Shown here one piece after another: positions 22,821 through 31,090 of a DNA stretch of 64,000 nucleotides (position 1 is the stretch's first letter; each line of letters begins with the position of its first letter). The position numbers and the translations under genes were made by a program. Source of the stretch: Kribbella steppae (GTDB taxonomy: Bacteria > Actinomycetota > Actinomycetes > Propionibacteriales > Kribbellaceae); contig NZ_SLWN01000014.1 of NCBI RefSeq assembly GCF_004342025.1, positions 62,001 through 126,000 on the forward strand, read 5' to 3'. The notes beneath the pieces were generated by a model. The model was not told the DNA's origin, did not search any database, and saw nothing but the letters and a program-made list of their open reading frames with translations.

Positions 22821-23092
22821 CTAGTGCCGCATCCAGAAACGTTGGGGTTGTCATCGGTCGGATTGGTGCAGTTCGACAGGAGGTGTCCGGCGATCGAGCC
22901 CGCGTACCGGGTGGGCTCAGGCTTGGAATGGCTGGCAGCAGGTGCATACGTCCTGTCGAACTGCACGAGGCGGTGACAACCAAACCACACCGCCGCACTG
23001 AACGGCATCGTGGTCGACCCACCACAGTGGGTGCTCCAGACGGGTCGGTGGGAGGTCGGTGACGACCCCAACGTTCGTTGACGCGGCACTAG
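22821..23092. mobile_element. 272-bp MITE-like element with nested inverted repeats
   Basis: Both ends read CTAGTGCCGC inward. The first 40 positions of the two ends match at 31 places, including the block AACGTTGGGGT. Flanking TA dinucleotides inside CTAG at each end suggest a TA target duplication as made by IS630/Tc1-type transposases. A second, perfect 16-bp inverted repeat, GTGCAGTTCGACAGGA (22866-22881, mate 22951-22966), lies inside. No transposase fits in it. The right end coincides with the TAG stop codon of the guanine deaminase gene. Confidence 0.6.
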
Positions 23093-24369
23093 TTGTGGAG
23101 GAGTTCGCCGTCGATCCAGACTGCGTGGACGTCGGCGGGGGTGCCTAGGGTGAAGATTCGGGCTAGGGCTTCTTCGGCGTCGTCGGCGTGTTCGACGCCT
23201 ACGGCCAGGGGGGAGCCGTCGGCTGGGCGGAGGAGTTGGGCGTCGAAGCGTTTGCCGACGCTGAGGTCGCCGACCTCGGGTAACCCCAGCGCATCCGCGC
23301 CGGCAGCGGTCGCCAGGTAGAGGAGGTGGGCGGCGCTGAGCGCACAGCCTTGGTCGCCGATCAGCTGCTGGCAGAAGTAGGCCTGCAGGCCCTCCTTCAG
23401 CAGGGAGAACCCCGTGCCGGCGCCAACGTCTGACCCGAGCGCGACGCGTACGCCGTACTGGAGGTGCCGTGACAGCGGGAAGAGCCCACTGCCCAGTGCC
23501 GCGTTGCTCGTCGGGCAATGGGCTACGGCCGCACCACCCTCGGCGAGCATCTTGAGCTCCACGTCGGTCGGGTGCACGTTGTGCGCGAGCACGCTCCGCC
23601 GGTCGACCAGTCCGTGCTTCTCGTACGTGCTCACGTAGTCGCTGCCGCCGAACAGTTCGGCCACGGCGGCGATCTCGGCCTCGTTCTCGTTGACGTGCGA
23701 GGTGAAGAGCGAGCCGGGGATCTCGTCCAGCACAGTGCGGCAGGTCGCGAGGAGGTCGTCAGTGCACGAGAGCGAGAAGCGTGGCGTCACGGCGTACCGA
23801 TTGCGGCCGACGCCGTGCCAGCGCTTCGCCAGGGCGTGCGACTCGGTGTATGCCCGCTCCGGTGTGGTGAGCAGGTCCTCCCGCAGGAGCCGGTCGCTGA
23901 CGACCAGACCGCTGGTGATCCGCAGACCGACGCCTGAGGCCGCGGAGAACAGCACATCCACCGCGTCGGCGTAGTGAGCCCCGAACACCAGCGCACTCGT
24001 GGTGCCCGCCGCCGCTAGCCCGCGGACGAACTCGGCTGCGACCCCCGCCGCGTAGCCGGTGTCGGCCATCTTCGCCTCTTCGGGGAGCGCGTAGCGGTCG
24101 AGCCACTCCAACAGAGGAAGGCCGAGACCGCCGACCGCCCGGATCTGCGGGAAGTGCACGTGGGTGTCGACGAACCCGGGCAGCACCAGGCCACCGGACA
24201 GGTCGACGATGCCCTCGGCCGGATGCGCCCGCCGTACGTCGCCGAAGGGGCCACGGGCAACGATCACGCCGTCCCTGACCAGCAATCCTGCGTCGGCGTC
24301 GACCCGCAGGCCGCCGCCGGTGAACGGATTGTCCGGGGTGTCGAGGAACGTTCCTCGGTAGATCGTCAT
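23089..24369 (-). CDS. guaD: Guanine deaminase
   Basis: The enzyme deaminates guanine to xanthine, the substrate of the XDH encoded upstream in the same operon. This 426-residue amidohydrolase shows the zinc ligands in FVDTHVHFPQIRAVGG, SLFTSHVNENEAEI, SVLAHNVHPTDVEL and ALGSDVGAGTGFSLLKEG, which also has the catalytic Asp; HCPTSNAALGSGLFPL is the guanine-binding loop. The start overlaps the xdhC stop as ATGA, so it is the last gene of the five-gene minus-strand operon. Its TAG stop falls exactly at the CTAG end of the MITE-like element: the last residue is Asn followed by TAG. The protein end seems undisturbed. Confidence 0.94.
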   Translation of the reverse strand: MTIYRGTFLDTPDNPFTGGGLRVDADAGLLVRDGVIVARGPFGDVRRAHPAEGIVDLSGGLVLPGFVDTHVHFPQIRAVGGLGLPLLEWLDRYALPEEAKMADTGYAAGVAAEFVRGLAAAGTTSALVFGAHYADAVDVLFSAASGVGLRITSGLVVSDRLLREDLLTTPERAYTESHALAKRWHGVGRNRYAVTPRFSLSCTDDLLATCRTVLDEIPGSLFTSHVNENEAEIAAVAELFGGSDYVSTYEKHGLVDRRSVLAHNVHPTDVELKMLAEGGAAVAHCPTSNAALGSGLFPLSRHLQYGVRVALGSDVGAGTGFSLLKEGLQAYFCQQLIGDQGCALSAAHLLYLATAAGADALGLPEVGDLSVGKRFDAQLLRPADGSPLAVGVEHADDAEEALARIFTLGTPADVHAVWIDGELLHN

Positions 24370-25214
24370 GCTTTCGCCTCACGGTGGGCCGGCGTGGGGC
24401 GACGCTCGGCAGTGAACAGTTGGAGCAGCCAGGCGGCCACGCTGACCGCGATGGTGGCCGGCTCCTTGCCGGTCAATTCGGTCAGTCCGATCGGTGTGGT
24501 GATCCTGGCGATCGCCTCCTCGGAGTTGCCGTCCTCGGCGAGCTTGCGGCGGAACCGCGCCCATTTGGCCCGCGAGCCGATCAGCCCGATCGTGGCCAGT
24601 TGCTCGTTCCGCAGCGCGGCGTCGCACAACGCGGCGTCCTCGGCATGGTCATGTGTCATCACCAACGCATGAGTGCCCGGCGGCAGTTCGGCCACGACCA
24701 GCTCCGGCAACACCGGCACGTGATGCACGTGCACCCGCGCCACGGCGTCGTCGAGAACCTTCAGTCGCTCGGTTTCCAGCTGGTCGGGCCGCGAGTCGAT
24801 CAGATGCAGCTCGATGTCGTGCCGGGCCAGGATCCGCGCGAGCTCGAGACCGACATGCCCGACCCCGAAGATCGCCACCGCCGGGACCACCGGCAGCGGC
24901 TCGAGCAGCAGCTTCACCTCGCCGCCACAGCACTGAACTCCATGCTGGTACGGCGCTTTGTCCGACAACGCGACCTCGATGACCTCGGGCTCGCCTACGC
25001 CGGTCTCGATCATCGCGCGGGACCGCTCGACCGCCAGAGCCTCCAAGTTGCCGCCGCCGACCGTGGCCCAGGTCCCCTCTGCGGCGACCACCATCTTCGC
25101 GCCCGCCTCGCGCGGTGCATGCCCGCGAACGGACATCACCGTCACCAGGACGCCGGGCCGCCGCTGCTCGCGGAGACGCTCGACCGCCTTCATCCATTCC
25201 ATCTCGGTCGTCAC
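24366..25214 (-). CDS. xdhC: Xanthine dehydrogenase accessory protein XdhC
   Basis: XdhC inserts sulfurated molybdenum cofactor into xanthine dehydrogenase. The 282-residue protein has the two family domains: the N-terminal VLVTVMSVRGHAPREAGAKM, GTWATVGGGNLEALAVER and YQHGVQCCGGEVKLLLEPLP, with the Cys-Cys-Gly-Gly cofactor motif, and a Rossmann-type second half with AIFGVGHVGLELARIL, LPPGTHALVMTHDHAEDAAL and GLIGSRAKWARFRRKL. It overlaps both neighbours by 4 nt (ATGA), fixing its place between xdhB and guaD. The chaperone acts in the cytoplasm on the XdhAB complex. Confidence 0.95.
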   Translation of the reverse strand: MTTEMEWMKAVERLREQRRPGVLVTVMSVRGHAPREAGAKMVVAAEGTWATVGGGNLEALAVERSRAMIETGVGEPEVIEVALSDKAPYQHGVQCCGGEVKLLLEPLPVVPAVAIFGVGHVGLELARILARHDIELHLIDSRPDQLETERLKVLDDAVARVHVHHVPVLPELVVAELPPGTHALVMTHDHAEDAALCDAALRNEQLATIGLIGSRAKWARFRRKLAEDGNSEEAIARITTPIGLTELTGKEPATIAVSVAAWLLQLFTAERRPTPAHREAKA

Positions 25215-27574
25215 ACCCCACTCGGCTCGAGCCGCTCCACGAGGACCGACGACCGGGCCTGGTCCAGTGCCCAGTAGACGGCCTCAGGCGTAGCGGGTGA
25301 GGCCAGCTCGACGCTGGTCCCGGCCGGGCCGAACGCCGCGGCGGCCTGCCGCAACGCTTCGCGCACGGAGAACGCCAGCATCAGCGGCGGTTCGCCAACA
25401 GCCTTGGAGCCGTAGACGGCGCCGTCCTCGTGAGCCTTCTCCAGCAACTGGACGTTGAAGACCTCGGGCATCTCCGAGAAGCTCGGCAGCTTGTAGGTAC
25501 TCGCGGCCTGCGTCGCGAGGCGGCCTCGATGAGGTCCGTCGCTCTCGTCCCAGCGCAGGTCTTCGAGTGTCAGCCAGCCGGTGCCCTGCACGAAGCCGCC
25601 CTCGATCTGGCCGATGTCGATCAGCGGGCTGAGGCTGTCGCCGACGTCGTGGACGATGTCGACCCGGCGCAACGTGTAGGCGCCGGTGAAGCCGTCCACC
25701 TCGACTTCGGCGGCAGCAACGCCGTACGCGAAGTACTTGAACGGTTCGCCGCGCATCGCGTTGGCGTCCCAGTGCAGGCCTTCGGTGCGGTAGAAGCCGG
25801 CCGCCCACAGCTGGACGCGCTGGTGGTAGGCGTCGTCGACGAGTTCCTCCCAGCGCAGGCTGTCGCCGTCGAAGGTCAGTCCGTGGGCGATGCCCTCGGT
25901 GAACCGTACGTCGCGCGGGCTGATGCCGAGGCGGCCGCCGGCGACCTGTTGGAGGCGCTCCCGGATCTGTTCACAGGCGTTCTTGATCGCCGCGCCGTTC
26001 AGGTCGGCGCCGGACGAAGCCGCGGTGGCCGAGGTGTTCGGCACCTTGTCGGTGCGGGTCGGGGCCAGCCGGACGCGAGCCAGCGGGAGCCCGAGCGTGG
26101 TGGCGGCGACCTGCAGCATCTTCGTGTGCAGGCCCTGACCCATCTCGGTGCCGCCGTGGTTGATCAGCACCGAGCCGTCCTTGTAGACGTGCACCAGCGC
26201 ACCGGCCTGGTTGAAGGCGGTGAGGTTGAACGAGATGCCGAACTTCACCGGCGTCATCGCCAGCGCGCGCTTGCGGTGCGGGTGCTCCGCGTTGAACCGC
26301 TCGATCTCCGCTCGCCGTCGTACGACGTCGCCGTTGTCCGACACCTGGCTCCAGCAGGACTCCAGCCGGTCAGCGTGCCGCACTGGTTGCCCGTACGGCG
26401 TGGTGTCGTTCAACCGGTAGAGATTGCGGCGACGCAGCTCGCTTCCGTCGTACCCGAGCAGAGGTGCGCAGCGGCCGAGCACGTCCTCGACGACGATCAT
26501 GCCCTGCGGGCCGCCGAAGCCCCGGAAGGCCGTCTGGGACGTCTTGTTCGTCTTGGCGATCCGGCCGTCGACGCGGACGTTGGGGATCCAGTAGCTGTTG
26601 TCGATGTGGCACATCGCCCGCGCGAGCACCGGCTCGGACAGGTCGAGACTCCAGCCGCCGTCGGCAGTGAGGGTGGCGTCGAGCGCGACCAGGTGGCCGT
26701 CATCGTCGAAGCCGGCCCGCCACTCGCTGTGGAACCCGTGCCGCTTGCCGGACATCGTGATGTCCTGCGTGCGGTTGAGCCGCAGACGCACTGGCCGGCC
26801 GGTCAGCGTCGCCCCCAGTGCGGCGATCGCGGCGAACCCGTGCGGCTGCATCTCCTTGCCTCCGAAACCCCCTCCCATCCGGAGACATTGCACGGTCACC
26901 TCGTGGCTGGGTACGCCGAGAACGTGGGCGACGATCTCCTGCGTCTCCGACGGGTGCTGCGTACTGCTCTGGACGAAGATCTGACCGCCCTCGTCGACCA
27001 GGGCCACTGAGGCATGGGTCTCGAGGTAGAAGTGCTCCTGGCCGGCGAACTCGAACTCGCCCTCGAACACGTGCGCCGCCGTGGCGAGCGAATCCTCGAC
27101 GTCACCACGCACCAGGTGCCGCCCGGTCCCCTGGAAGCTGCCCGCGTCGATGGCCTCGCGAACCGTCACCAGCGACTCGAGTGGCTCGTACTCGACCTCG
27201 ACGGCCAACGCACCGAGACGCGCGGCCTCCAGCGTCTCACCGAGCACCCAGCAGATCGCGTGTCCGTGGAACATCGCCTCGGTCGGGAACAACGGCTCGT
27301 CGTGCTTCACGCCGGCGTCGTTCACCCCGGGTACGTCGTCGCCCGTGAGAACCCGGACCACGCCAGGGACGTCGTACGCCGGCTTCACCCGAAGATCCGT
27401 GATCCGGGCGTGGGTGTGCGGCGACTGGACCGGCCAGGCGTGCAGGACATCGCGGGTGCGGACGACGAGGTCGTCGGTGTAGAGCGCCTTGCCGGTGACA
27501 TGCAACGCGGCGCTCTCATGCGGAAGCGGCAGACCGACCACGGCCTGCTGCGGACGTTCGGACAGCGAGCTCAT
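25211..27574 (-). CDS. xdhB: Xanthine dehydrogenase molybdopterin-binding subunit
   Basis: This 787-residue subunit holds the molybdenum centre that hydroxylates hypoxanthine and xanthine to urate. Domain order is the small a/b hammerhead (residues ~20-130), then the two molybdopterin domains. Conserved pieces are RMGGGFGGKEMQPHGFAAIA, AFRGFGGPQGMIVVEDVLG with the substrate Arg, GGTEMGQGLHTKMLQVAATT and the catalytic Glu in GSKAVGEPPLMLAFSVREAL. TSATAASSGADLNGAAI is a further cofactor contact. It is the XDH type, not the aldehyde or CO dehydrogenase type, judged by operon content. It overlaps xdhA and xdhC by 4 nt each. Confidence 0.95.
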   Translation of the reverse strand: MSSLSERPQQAVVGLPLPHESAALHVTGKALYTDDLVVRTRDVLHAWPVQSPHTHARITDLRVKPAYDVPGVVRVLTGDDVPGVNDAGVKHDEPLFPTEAMFHGHAICWVLGETLEAARLGALAVEVEYEPLESLVTVREAIDAGSFQGTGRHLVRGDVEDSLATAAHVFEGEFEFAGQEHFYLETHASVALVDEGGQIFVQSSTQHPSETQEIVAHVLGVPSHEVTVQCLRMGGGFGGKEMQPHGFAAIAALGATLTGRPVRLRLNRTQDITMSGKRHGFHSEWRAGFDDDGHLVALDATLTADGGWSLDLSEPVLARAMCHIDNSYWIPNVRVDGRIAKTNKTSQTAFRGFGGPQGMIVVEDVLGRCAPLLGYDGSELRRRNLYRLNDTTPYGQPVRHADRLESCWSQVSDNGDVVRRRAEIERFNAEHPHRKRALAMTPVKFGISFNLTAFNQAGALVHVYKDGSVLINHGGTEMGQGLHTKMLQVAATTLGLPLARVRLAPTRTDKVPNTSATAASSGADLNGAAIKNACEQIRERLQQVAGGRLGISPRDVRFTEGIAHGLTFDGDSLRWEELVDDAYHQRVQLWAAGFYRTEGLHWDANAMRGEPFKYFAYGVAAAEVEVDGFTGAYTLRRVDIVHDVGDSLSPLIDIGQIEGGFVQGTGWLTLEDLRWDESDGPHRGRLATQAASTYKLPSFSEMPEVFNVQLLEKAHEDGAVYGSKAVGEPPLMLAFSVREALRQAAAAFGPAGTSVELASPATPEAVYWALDQARSSVLVERLEPSGV

Positions 27575-29013
27575 GCGTCCACTCCTTCCGAGTAGAACCG
27601 GAGCAGCGACTGGCCGAGCATCGCCGAGCGGTACGACGCACTCGCCCGGTGGTCGTCCATCGGCGTACCCTCGGCCGCCATCACCGCAGCCGCCTCACGG
27701 ACGGTCCGCTCGGTCCATGGCCGGCCGATCAGCGCCTGCTCAGTAGCCACGGCACGCAGCGGTGTGGCGGCTACACCACCGAGTCCGATCCTTGCTCGTC
27801 GAACGACGCCGTCCTCGACATCGACGGCGTACCCGATGGCAACACTCGAGATGTCGTCGAAGCGCCGCTTGGCGATCTTGTGGAACGCGGTCAGCGGCTC
27901 GAGCGGCAGCGGTACGACGATGGTCCGGATCAGCTCGTCGGCGGCCTTCAGGGTCTCCCGGTAGCCGGTGAAGTAGTCCGCGAGTGGCACGACCCGCTCG
28001 CCGCGGCGGGACGCCAGGACGAGCGAGGCGTCCAGAGCCAACAATGCGGGCGGGGCGTCACCGATCGGCGACGCGGTTCCGAGGTTGCCGCCGATGGTCG
28101 CGCCGTTGCGGATCAGGCGGGACGCGAACTGCGGGAACATCTGTGCCAGCAGGGGCACACGTCCCGCGAGCAGCCGCTCGATCTCGCTCAGCGTCAGTGC
28201 GGCACCGATGCGAACCTCGTCCGGCCCGAAGGTGAACTCGCGCAGCTCGTCCAGCCGGTCCACCGCGACGATCAGCGGCGCCCGGACACCGCGGATGTTC
28301 ACCTCGACGCCGACATCGGTCGACCCGGCAACAATCTGCGCCTCGGGGCTCTCGGCAAGCAGTTCGAGTACGTCGGCCAGGCTGGCCGGCCGGTGGAACT
28401 CCGCTCCGTCGACCGCGATCGCGGTGGCTGCCGGCGGAGGTGGTGGCGCGGACCTGCGGGCTGCCAGGGCGTCGTCAACCGCCGGTTCACCCAGCGCGTA
28501 CGCTGCGTCCCGGATCGGGCGGTACCCCGTACACCGGCACAGGTTTCCGCTCAGCGAGTGCAGGTCGAAGCCGTTCGGGCCGTGCTCGTGGTCGCAGTGC
28601 CCGTTGGACGTCGTACGCGTAGAGCGGTAGAACTCGGCGGCCATGCTGCACACGAAGCCCGGAGTGCAGTAGCCACACTGCGATCCACCCCGGACGGCGA
28701 TCTCCTGCTGAACCGGGTGCAGTTCGGCCGGTGAGCCCAGGCCCTCGGAGGTGATGACCTCCTGACCGTCCAGGGACCCGACTGGCAGCAGGCATGCGTT
28801 CACCGCGGTCCACTCGGTCGGGGCGTCGGTCCCGGGCCGCGCGACGAGCACGGAACACGCCCCGCACTCACCCTCGGCGCAGCCCTCCTTCGCTCCGGTC
28901 AGGCCACGGTCGCGGAGCCAGTCCAGCGCGTTCGTGTGGACGGTCACGTCACCGATGGTGATCTGCTCACCGTTGACCGTGATCGAGGGTGCCTGCGTTG
29001 TCGTCGTACTCAT
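27571..29013 (-). CDS. xdhA: Xanthine dehydrogenase [2Fe-2S]/FAD subunit
   Basis: The 480-residue subunit fuses the two [2Fe-2S] domains with the FAD domain. The plant-type cluster is in GAKEGCAEGECGACSVLV; the second cluster cysteines are in GGSQCGYCTPGFVCSM and SGNLCRCTGYRPIRDA (residues ~100-165). The FAD domain starts near residue 205 and shows AQIVAGSTDVGVEVN and NGATIGGNLGTASPIGDAPP. Electrons from the Mo centre pass through the clusters to FAD and then NAD+. It overlaps the permease gene and xdhB by 4 nt. A Pro/Ala-rich linker (RRSAPPPPPAATA) joins the two halves. Confidence 0.95.
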   Translation of the reverse strand: MSTTTTQAPSITVNGEQITIGDVTVHTNALDWLRDRGLTGAKEGCAEGECGACSVLVARPGTDAPTEWTAVNACLLPVGSLDGQEVITSEGLGSPAELHPVQQEIAVRGGSQCGYCTPGFVCSMAAEFYRSTRTTSNGHCDHEHGPNGFDLHSLSGNLCRCTGYRPIRDAAYALGEPAVDDALAARRSAPPPPPAATAIAVDGAEFHRPASLADVLELLAESPEAQIVAGSTDVGVEVNIRGVRAPLIVAVDRLDELREFTFGPDEVRIGAALTLSEIERLLAGRVPLLAQMFPQFASRLIRNGATIGGNLGTASPIGDAPPALLALDASLVLASRRGERVVPLADYFTGYRETLKAADELIRTIVVPLPLEPLTAFHKIAKRRFDDISSVAIGYAVDVEDGVVRRARIGLGGVAATPLRAVATEQALIGRPWTERTVREAAAVMAAEGTPMDDHRASASYRSAMLGQSLLRFYSEGVDA

Positions 29014-30935
29014 CGGCTACTGCTCCAGCGTGTTCTTGCACTATGGATCGGGTTGGCATCGGAAAGGAAGTCGTCGAACCGGTACCCAGCGATCTTGGCG
29101 ATCTCCAGCAGCGCGGCGGCGTGCTCCTGGTTCTCGCAGTTGTCCAGCCGCTCCCGGCCCTGCTCGACGATCCGGTCGAAGGAGTCCGCGTCCCGGACCG
29201 AGATCACCAGCGGGAAGCCGAACCGCTCGCGGTACGCCTCGGTGATCGTGGCCAGTTCGTCACGGTCCGGTTCGGCCAGGAAGGTCAGGCCGTGGGCCGA
29301 CTGGTCCCGCAGCGACGCCTCGCCACCGAGGCCGTCGGCGACGAACTGCGAGCCGAGCTGCGGGTAGGACTCGATCAGCTGGCGCTGCTCCTCGTGCGAT
29401 CCGGAGAACAGAGCCTCCTGGAACGACCGGCGCAGGGCGTGGGTGTCGGTGAAGGGCCGCATCTCCCAGGCCCGCTCGACCATCCAGCGCGGACCCTGGA
29501 ACAGGCCGGCGAAGGTCTCGACGAACTCGTCGCGGCTCATCTTGTTCACCTGGTCCAGCCGGATCGAGTCGCCCGGCTGGCCGGCCACCGCGGGACCGAA
29601 GTCCTTGCCCACGTGGTGGAAGAGGATGTTCAGCAGGATCGCGGTCAGGCTGCCCAGCGTGATGCCGCTGCCGAAGATGATCTCGGCCCAGCCCGGTACC
29701 GCCTGGGCGACCTGCGGCTGCGCGGTCACGTACATGGCCAGGCCGAGGCTGGTGGCCACGATGACCACGTTGCGGTGGTCGTGGAAGTCGACCTTGGCCA
29801 GGGTCTGGATCCCGACGACGGCCACGGTGGCGAACATCGCCAGGGCGGCGCCGCCCAGGACCGGGTGCGGGATGCCGGCCACGATGGCGCCGGCCTTGGG
29901 GATCAGGCCGAGCAGGATCATGATCGCGCCGGCCGCCGCCACCACCCACCGGCTCTTCACCCGGGTCAGCCGGACCAGGCCGACGTTCTCGGCGAAACAC
30001 GTGTAGGGGAAGGAGTTGAAGACACCACCGATGGTGGTGGACAGTCCGTCGGCGCGCAGGGCCCGGGCGACGTCCTCGCGGCCGATCCGCTTCTCCACGA
30101 TCTCGCCGGTCGCGAACACGTCACCGGTGGTCTCGACCGCGGTGATCAGCATGACCACGACCATCGAGATGATCGCCGCGATCGAGAACTGCGGCCAGCC
30201 GAAGTGGAACGGCGTCGTGACACCGACCCAGTCCGAGCCGCTGACCGCGCCGAAGTGGGCGTCCCCGAAGGCCCACGCGACCACGGTGCCAGCGACCAGG
30301 CCGACCAGGACGGCGATCGTGGCCATGAACCCCTTGAAGACCCGCTGGATCAGCACGATCAGCGCGAGTGTGCCGAGCGCGTAGGCCAGGTTCTTGCCGC
30401 TGGTCGGGTCGGACGTGGGACCGGCGCCGCCGGTCGCGTCCCCGGCCGCCACCGGCAGCAGCGCCAGACCGATGATCGTGATCACCGAGCCGGTCACGAC
30501 CGGCGGGAAGAACCGGATCAGCCTGCTGAAGAACGGGGCCAGGAAGAAGGTGACCAGACCGGCGACGATCACCGCGCCGTAGATGACCAGCAGGCCGTCG
30601 GTCCCGCCGCCCGCAGCCAGGCCGATCGCGATCATCGGCGACACCGCGGTGAACGTCACACCCTGCAGCAGCGGCAGCCGGACCCCGACCTTCCAGAACC
30701 CGACCGACTGGATGATCGAGGCGATACCGCAGGTGAACAGGTCGGCGTTGATCAGGTGGATGAGTTGCTCGGTGCTGAGCCCGATCGAGTTCGCCAGCAG
30801 GATCGGTACGATCACTGCGCCGGCGTAGAACGCCAGGACGTGCTGGAAGCCGTAGACGGCGAGCTTGCCCGGGGGCAGGACCTCGTCGACGGGGTGACGG
30901 CTTGCGCGGCGGCTCGGCGTTCGCAGGATTGCCAT
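29010..30935 (-). CDS. NCS2 xanthine/urate permease fused to an OHCU-decarboxylase-like domain
   Basis: Residues ~1-460 form an NCS2 (SLC23-like) purine permease with about 14 membrane helices. Family motifs include FYAGAVIVPILLANSIGLS, GVTFTAVSPMIAIGLAAGGG, TAVETTGDVFATGEIVEKRI and NSFPYTCFAENVGLVRLT. From ~475 to the end is an OHCU-decarboxylase fold: MSRDEFVETFAGLFQGPRWM, then YRERFGFPLVISVRDAD and LLEIAKIAGYRFDDFL. In this domain the catalytic His position is Tyr (IESYPQLGSQ) and the Glu of SxxEQ is Asp (SLRDQ). ATG at 30935 has GAGGAAGG upstream. It is the first gene of the xdhA-xdhB-xdhC-guaD operon, so urate or xanthine import is coupled to oxidation. Confidence 0.92.
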   Translation of the reverse strand: MAILRTPSRRASRHPVDEVLPPGKLAVYGFQHVLAFYAGAVIVPILLANSIGLSTEQLIHLINADLFTCGIASIIQSVGFWKVGVRLPLLQGVTFTAVSPMIAIGLAAGGGTDGLLVIYGAVIVAGLVTFFLAPFFSRLIRFFPPVVTGSVITIIGLALLPVAAGDATGGAGPTSDPTSGKNLAYALGTLALIVLIQRVFKGFMATIAVLVGLVAGTVVAWAFGDAHFGAVSGSDWVGVTTPFHFGWPQFSIAAIISMVVVMLITAVETTGDVFATGEIVEKRIGREDVARALRADGLSTTIGGVFNSFPYTCFAENVGLVRLTRVKSRWVVAAAGAIMILLGLIPKAGAIVAGIPHPVLGGAALAMFATVAVVGIQTLAKVDFHDHRNVVIVATSLGLAMYVTAQPQVAQAVPGWAEIIFGSGITLGSLTAILLNILFHHVGKDFGPAVAGQPGDSIRLDQVNKMSRDEFVETFAGLFQGPRWMVERAWEMRPFTDTHALRRSFQEALFSGSHEEQRQLIESYPQLGSQFVADGLGGEASLRDQSAHGLTFLAEPDRDELATITEAYRERFGFPLVISVRDADSFDRIVEQGRERLDNCENQEHAAALLEIAKIAGYRFDDFLSDANPIHSARTRWSSSR

Positions 30936-31064
30936 GTTCGGCACCTTCCTCGGATGGGCTCGGGGGGCGCGGCGTTTAGTGATCTGCACGACAGCATCTG
31001 CTCACGCCGACCGCGTTTGCACCCCGTGAACCTCTGAAGATCACCCGCTCCGGCAGGCCTTGTT

Positions 31065-31080
31065 TTGTGTGATCACCCAA
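31065..31080. promoter_or_regulatory. Palindrome upstream of the permease-xdh operon
   Basis: TTGTGTGATCACCCAA is a 16-bp palindrome with seven of eight pairs matching. A copy of its right half, GATCACCC, lies 32 bp further toward the permease at 31039-31046. The site is in the 155-bp gap between pucR and the permease gene and could be a PucR or other operator. Confidence 0.45.
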
Positions 31081-31090
31081 ACCAGGCGGT

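Noticed and set aside
22614..22976. 120-aa plus-strand gene
   Set aside because: Begins inside a DinB fragment and runs into the MITE-like element; treated as a pseudogene remnant.
25430..27010. Long plus-strand frame opposite xdhB
   Set aside because: Antisense of a clear molybdopterin subunit; no conserved domain.
28989..31037. 682-codon plus-strand frame opposite the permease gene
   Set aside because: Shadow of the membrane transporter: its product is dominated by D/H/R/Q repeats typical of reversed high-G+C coding.
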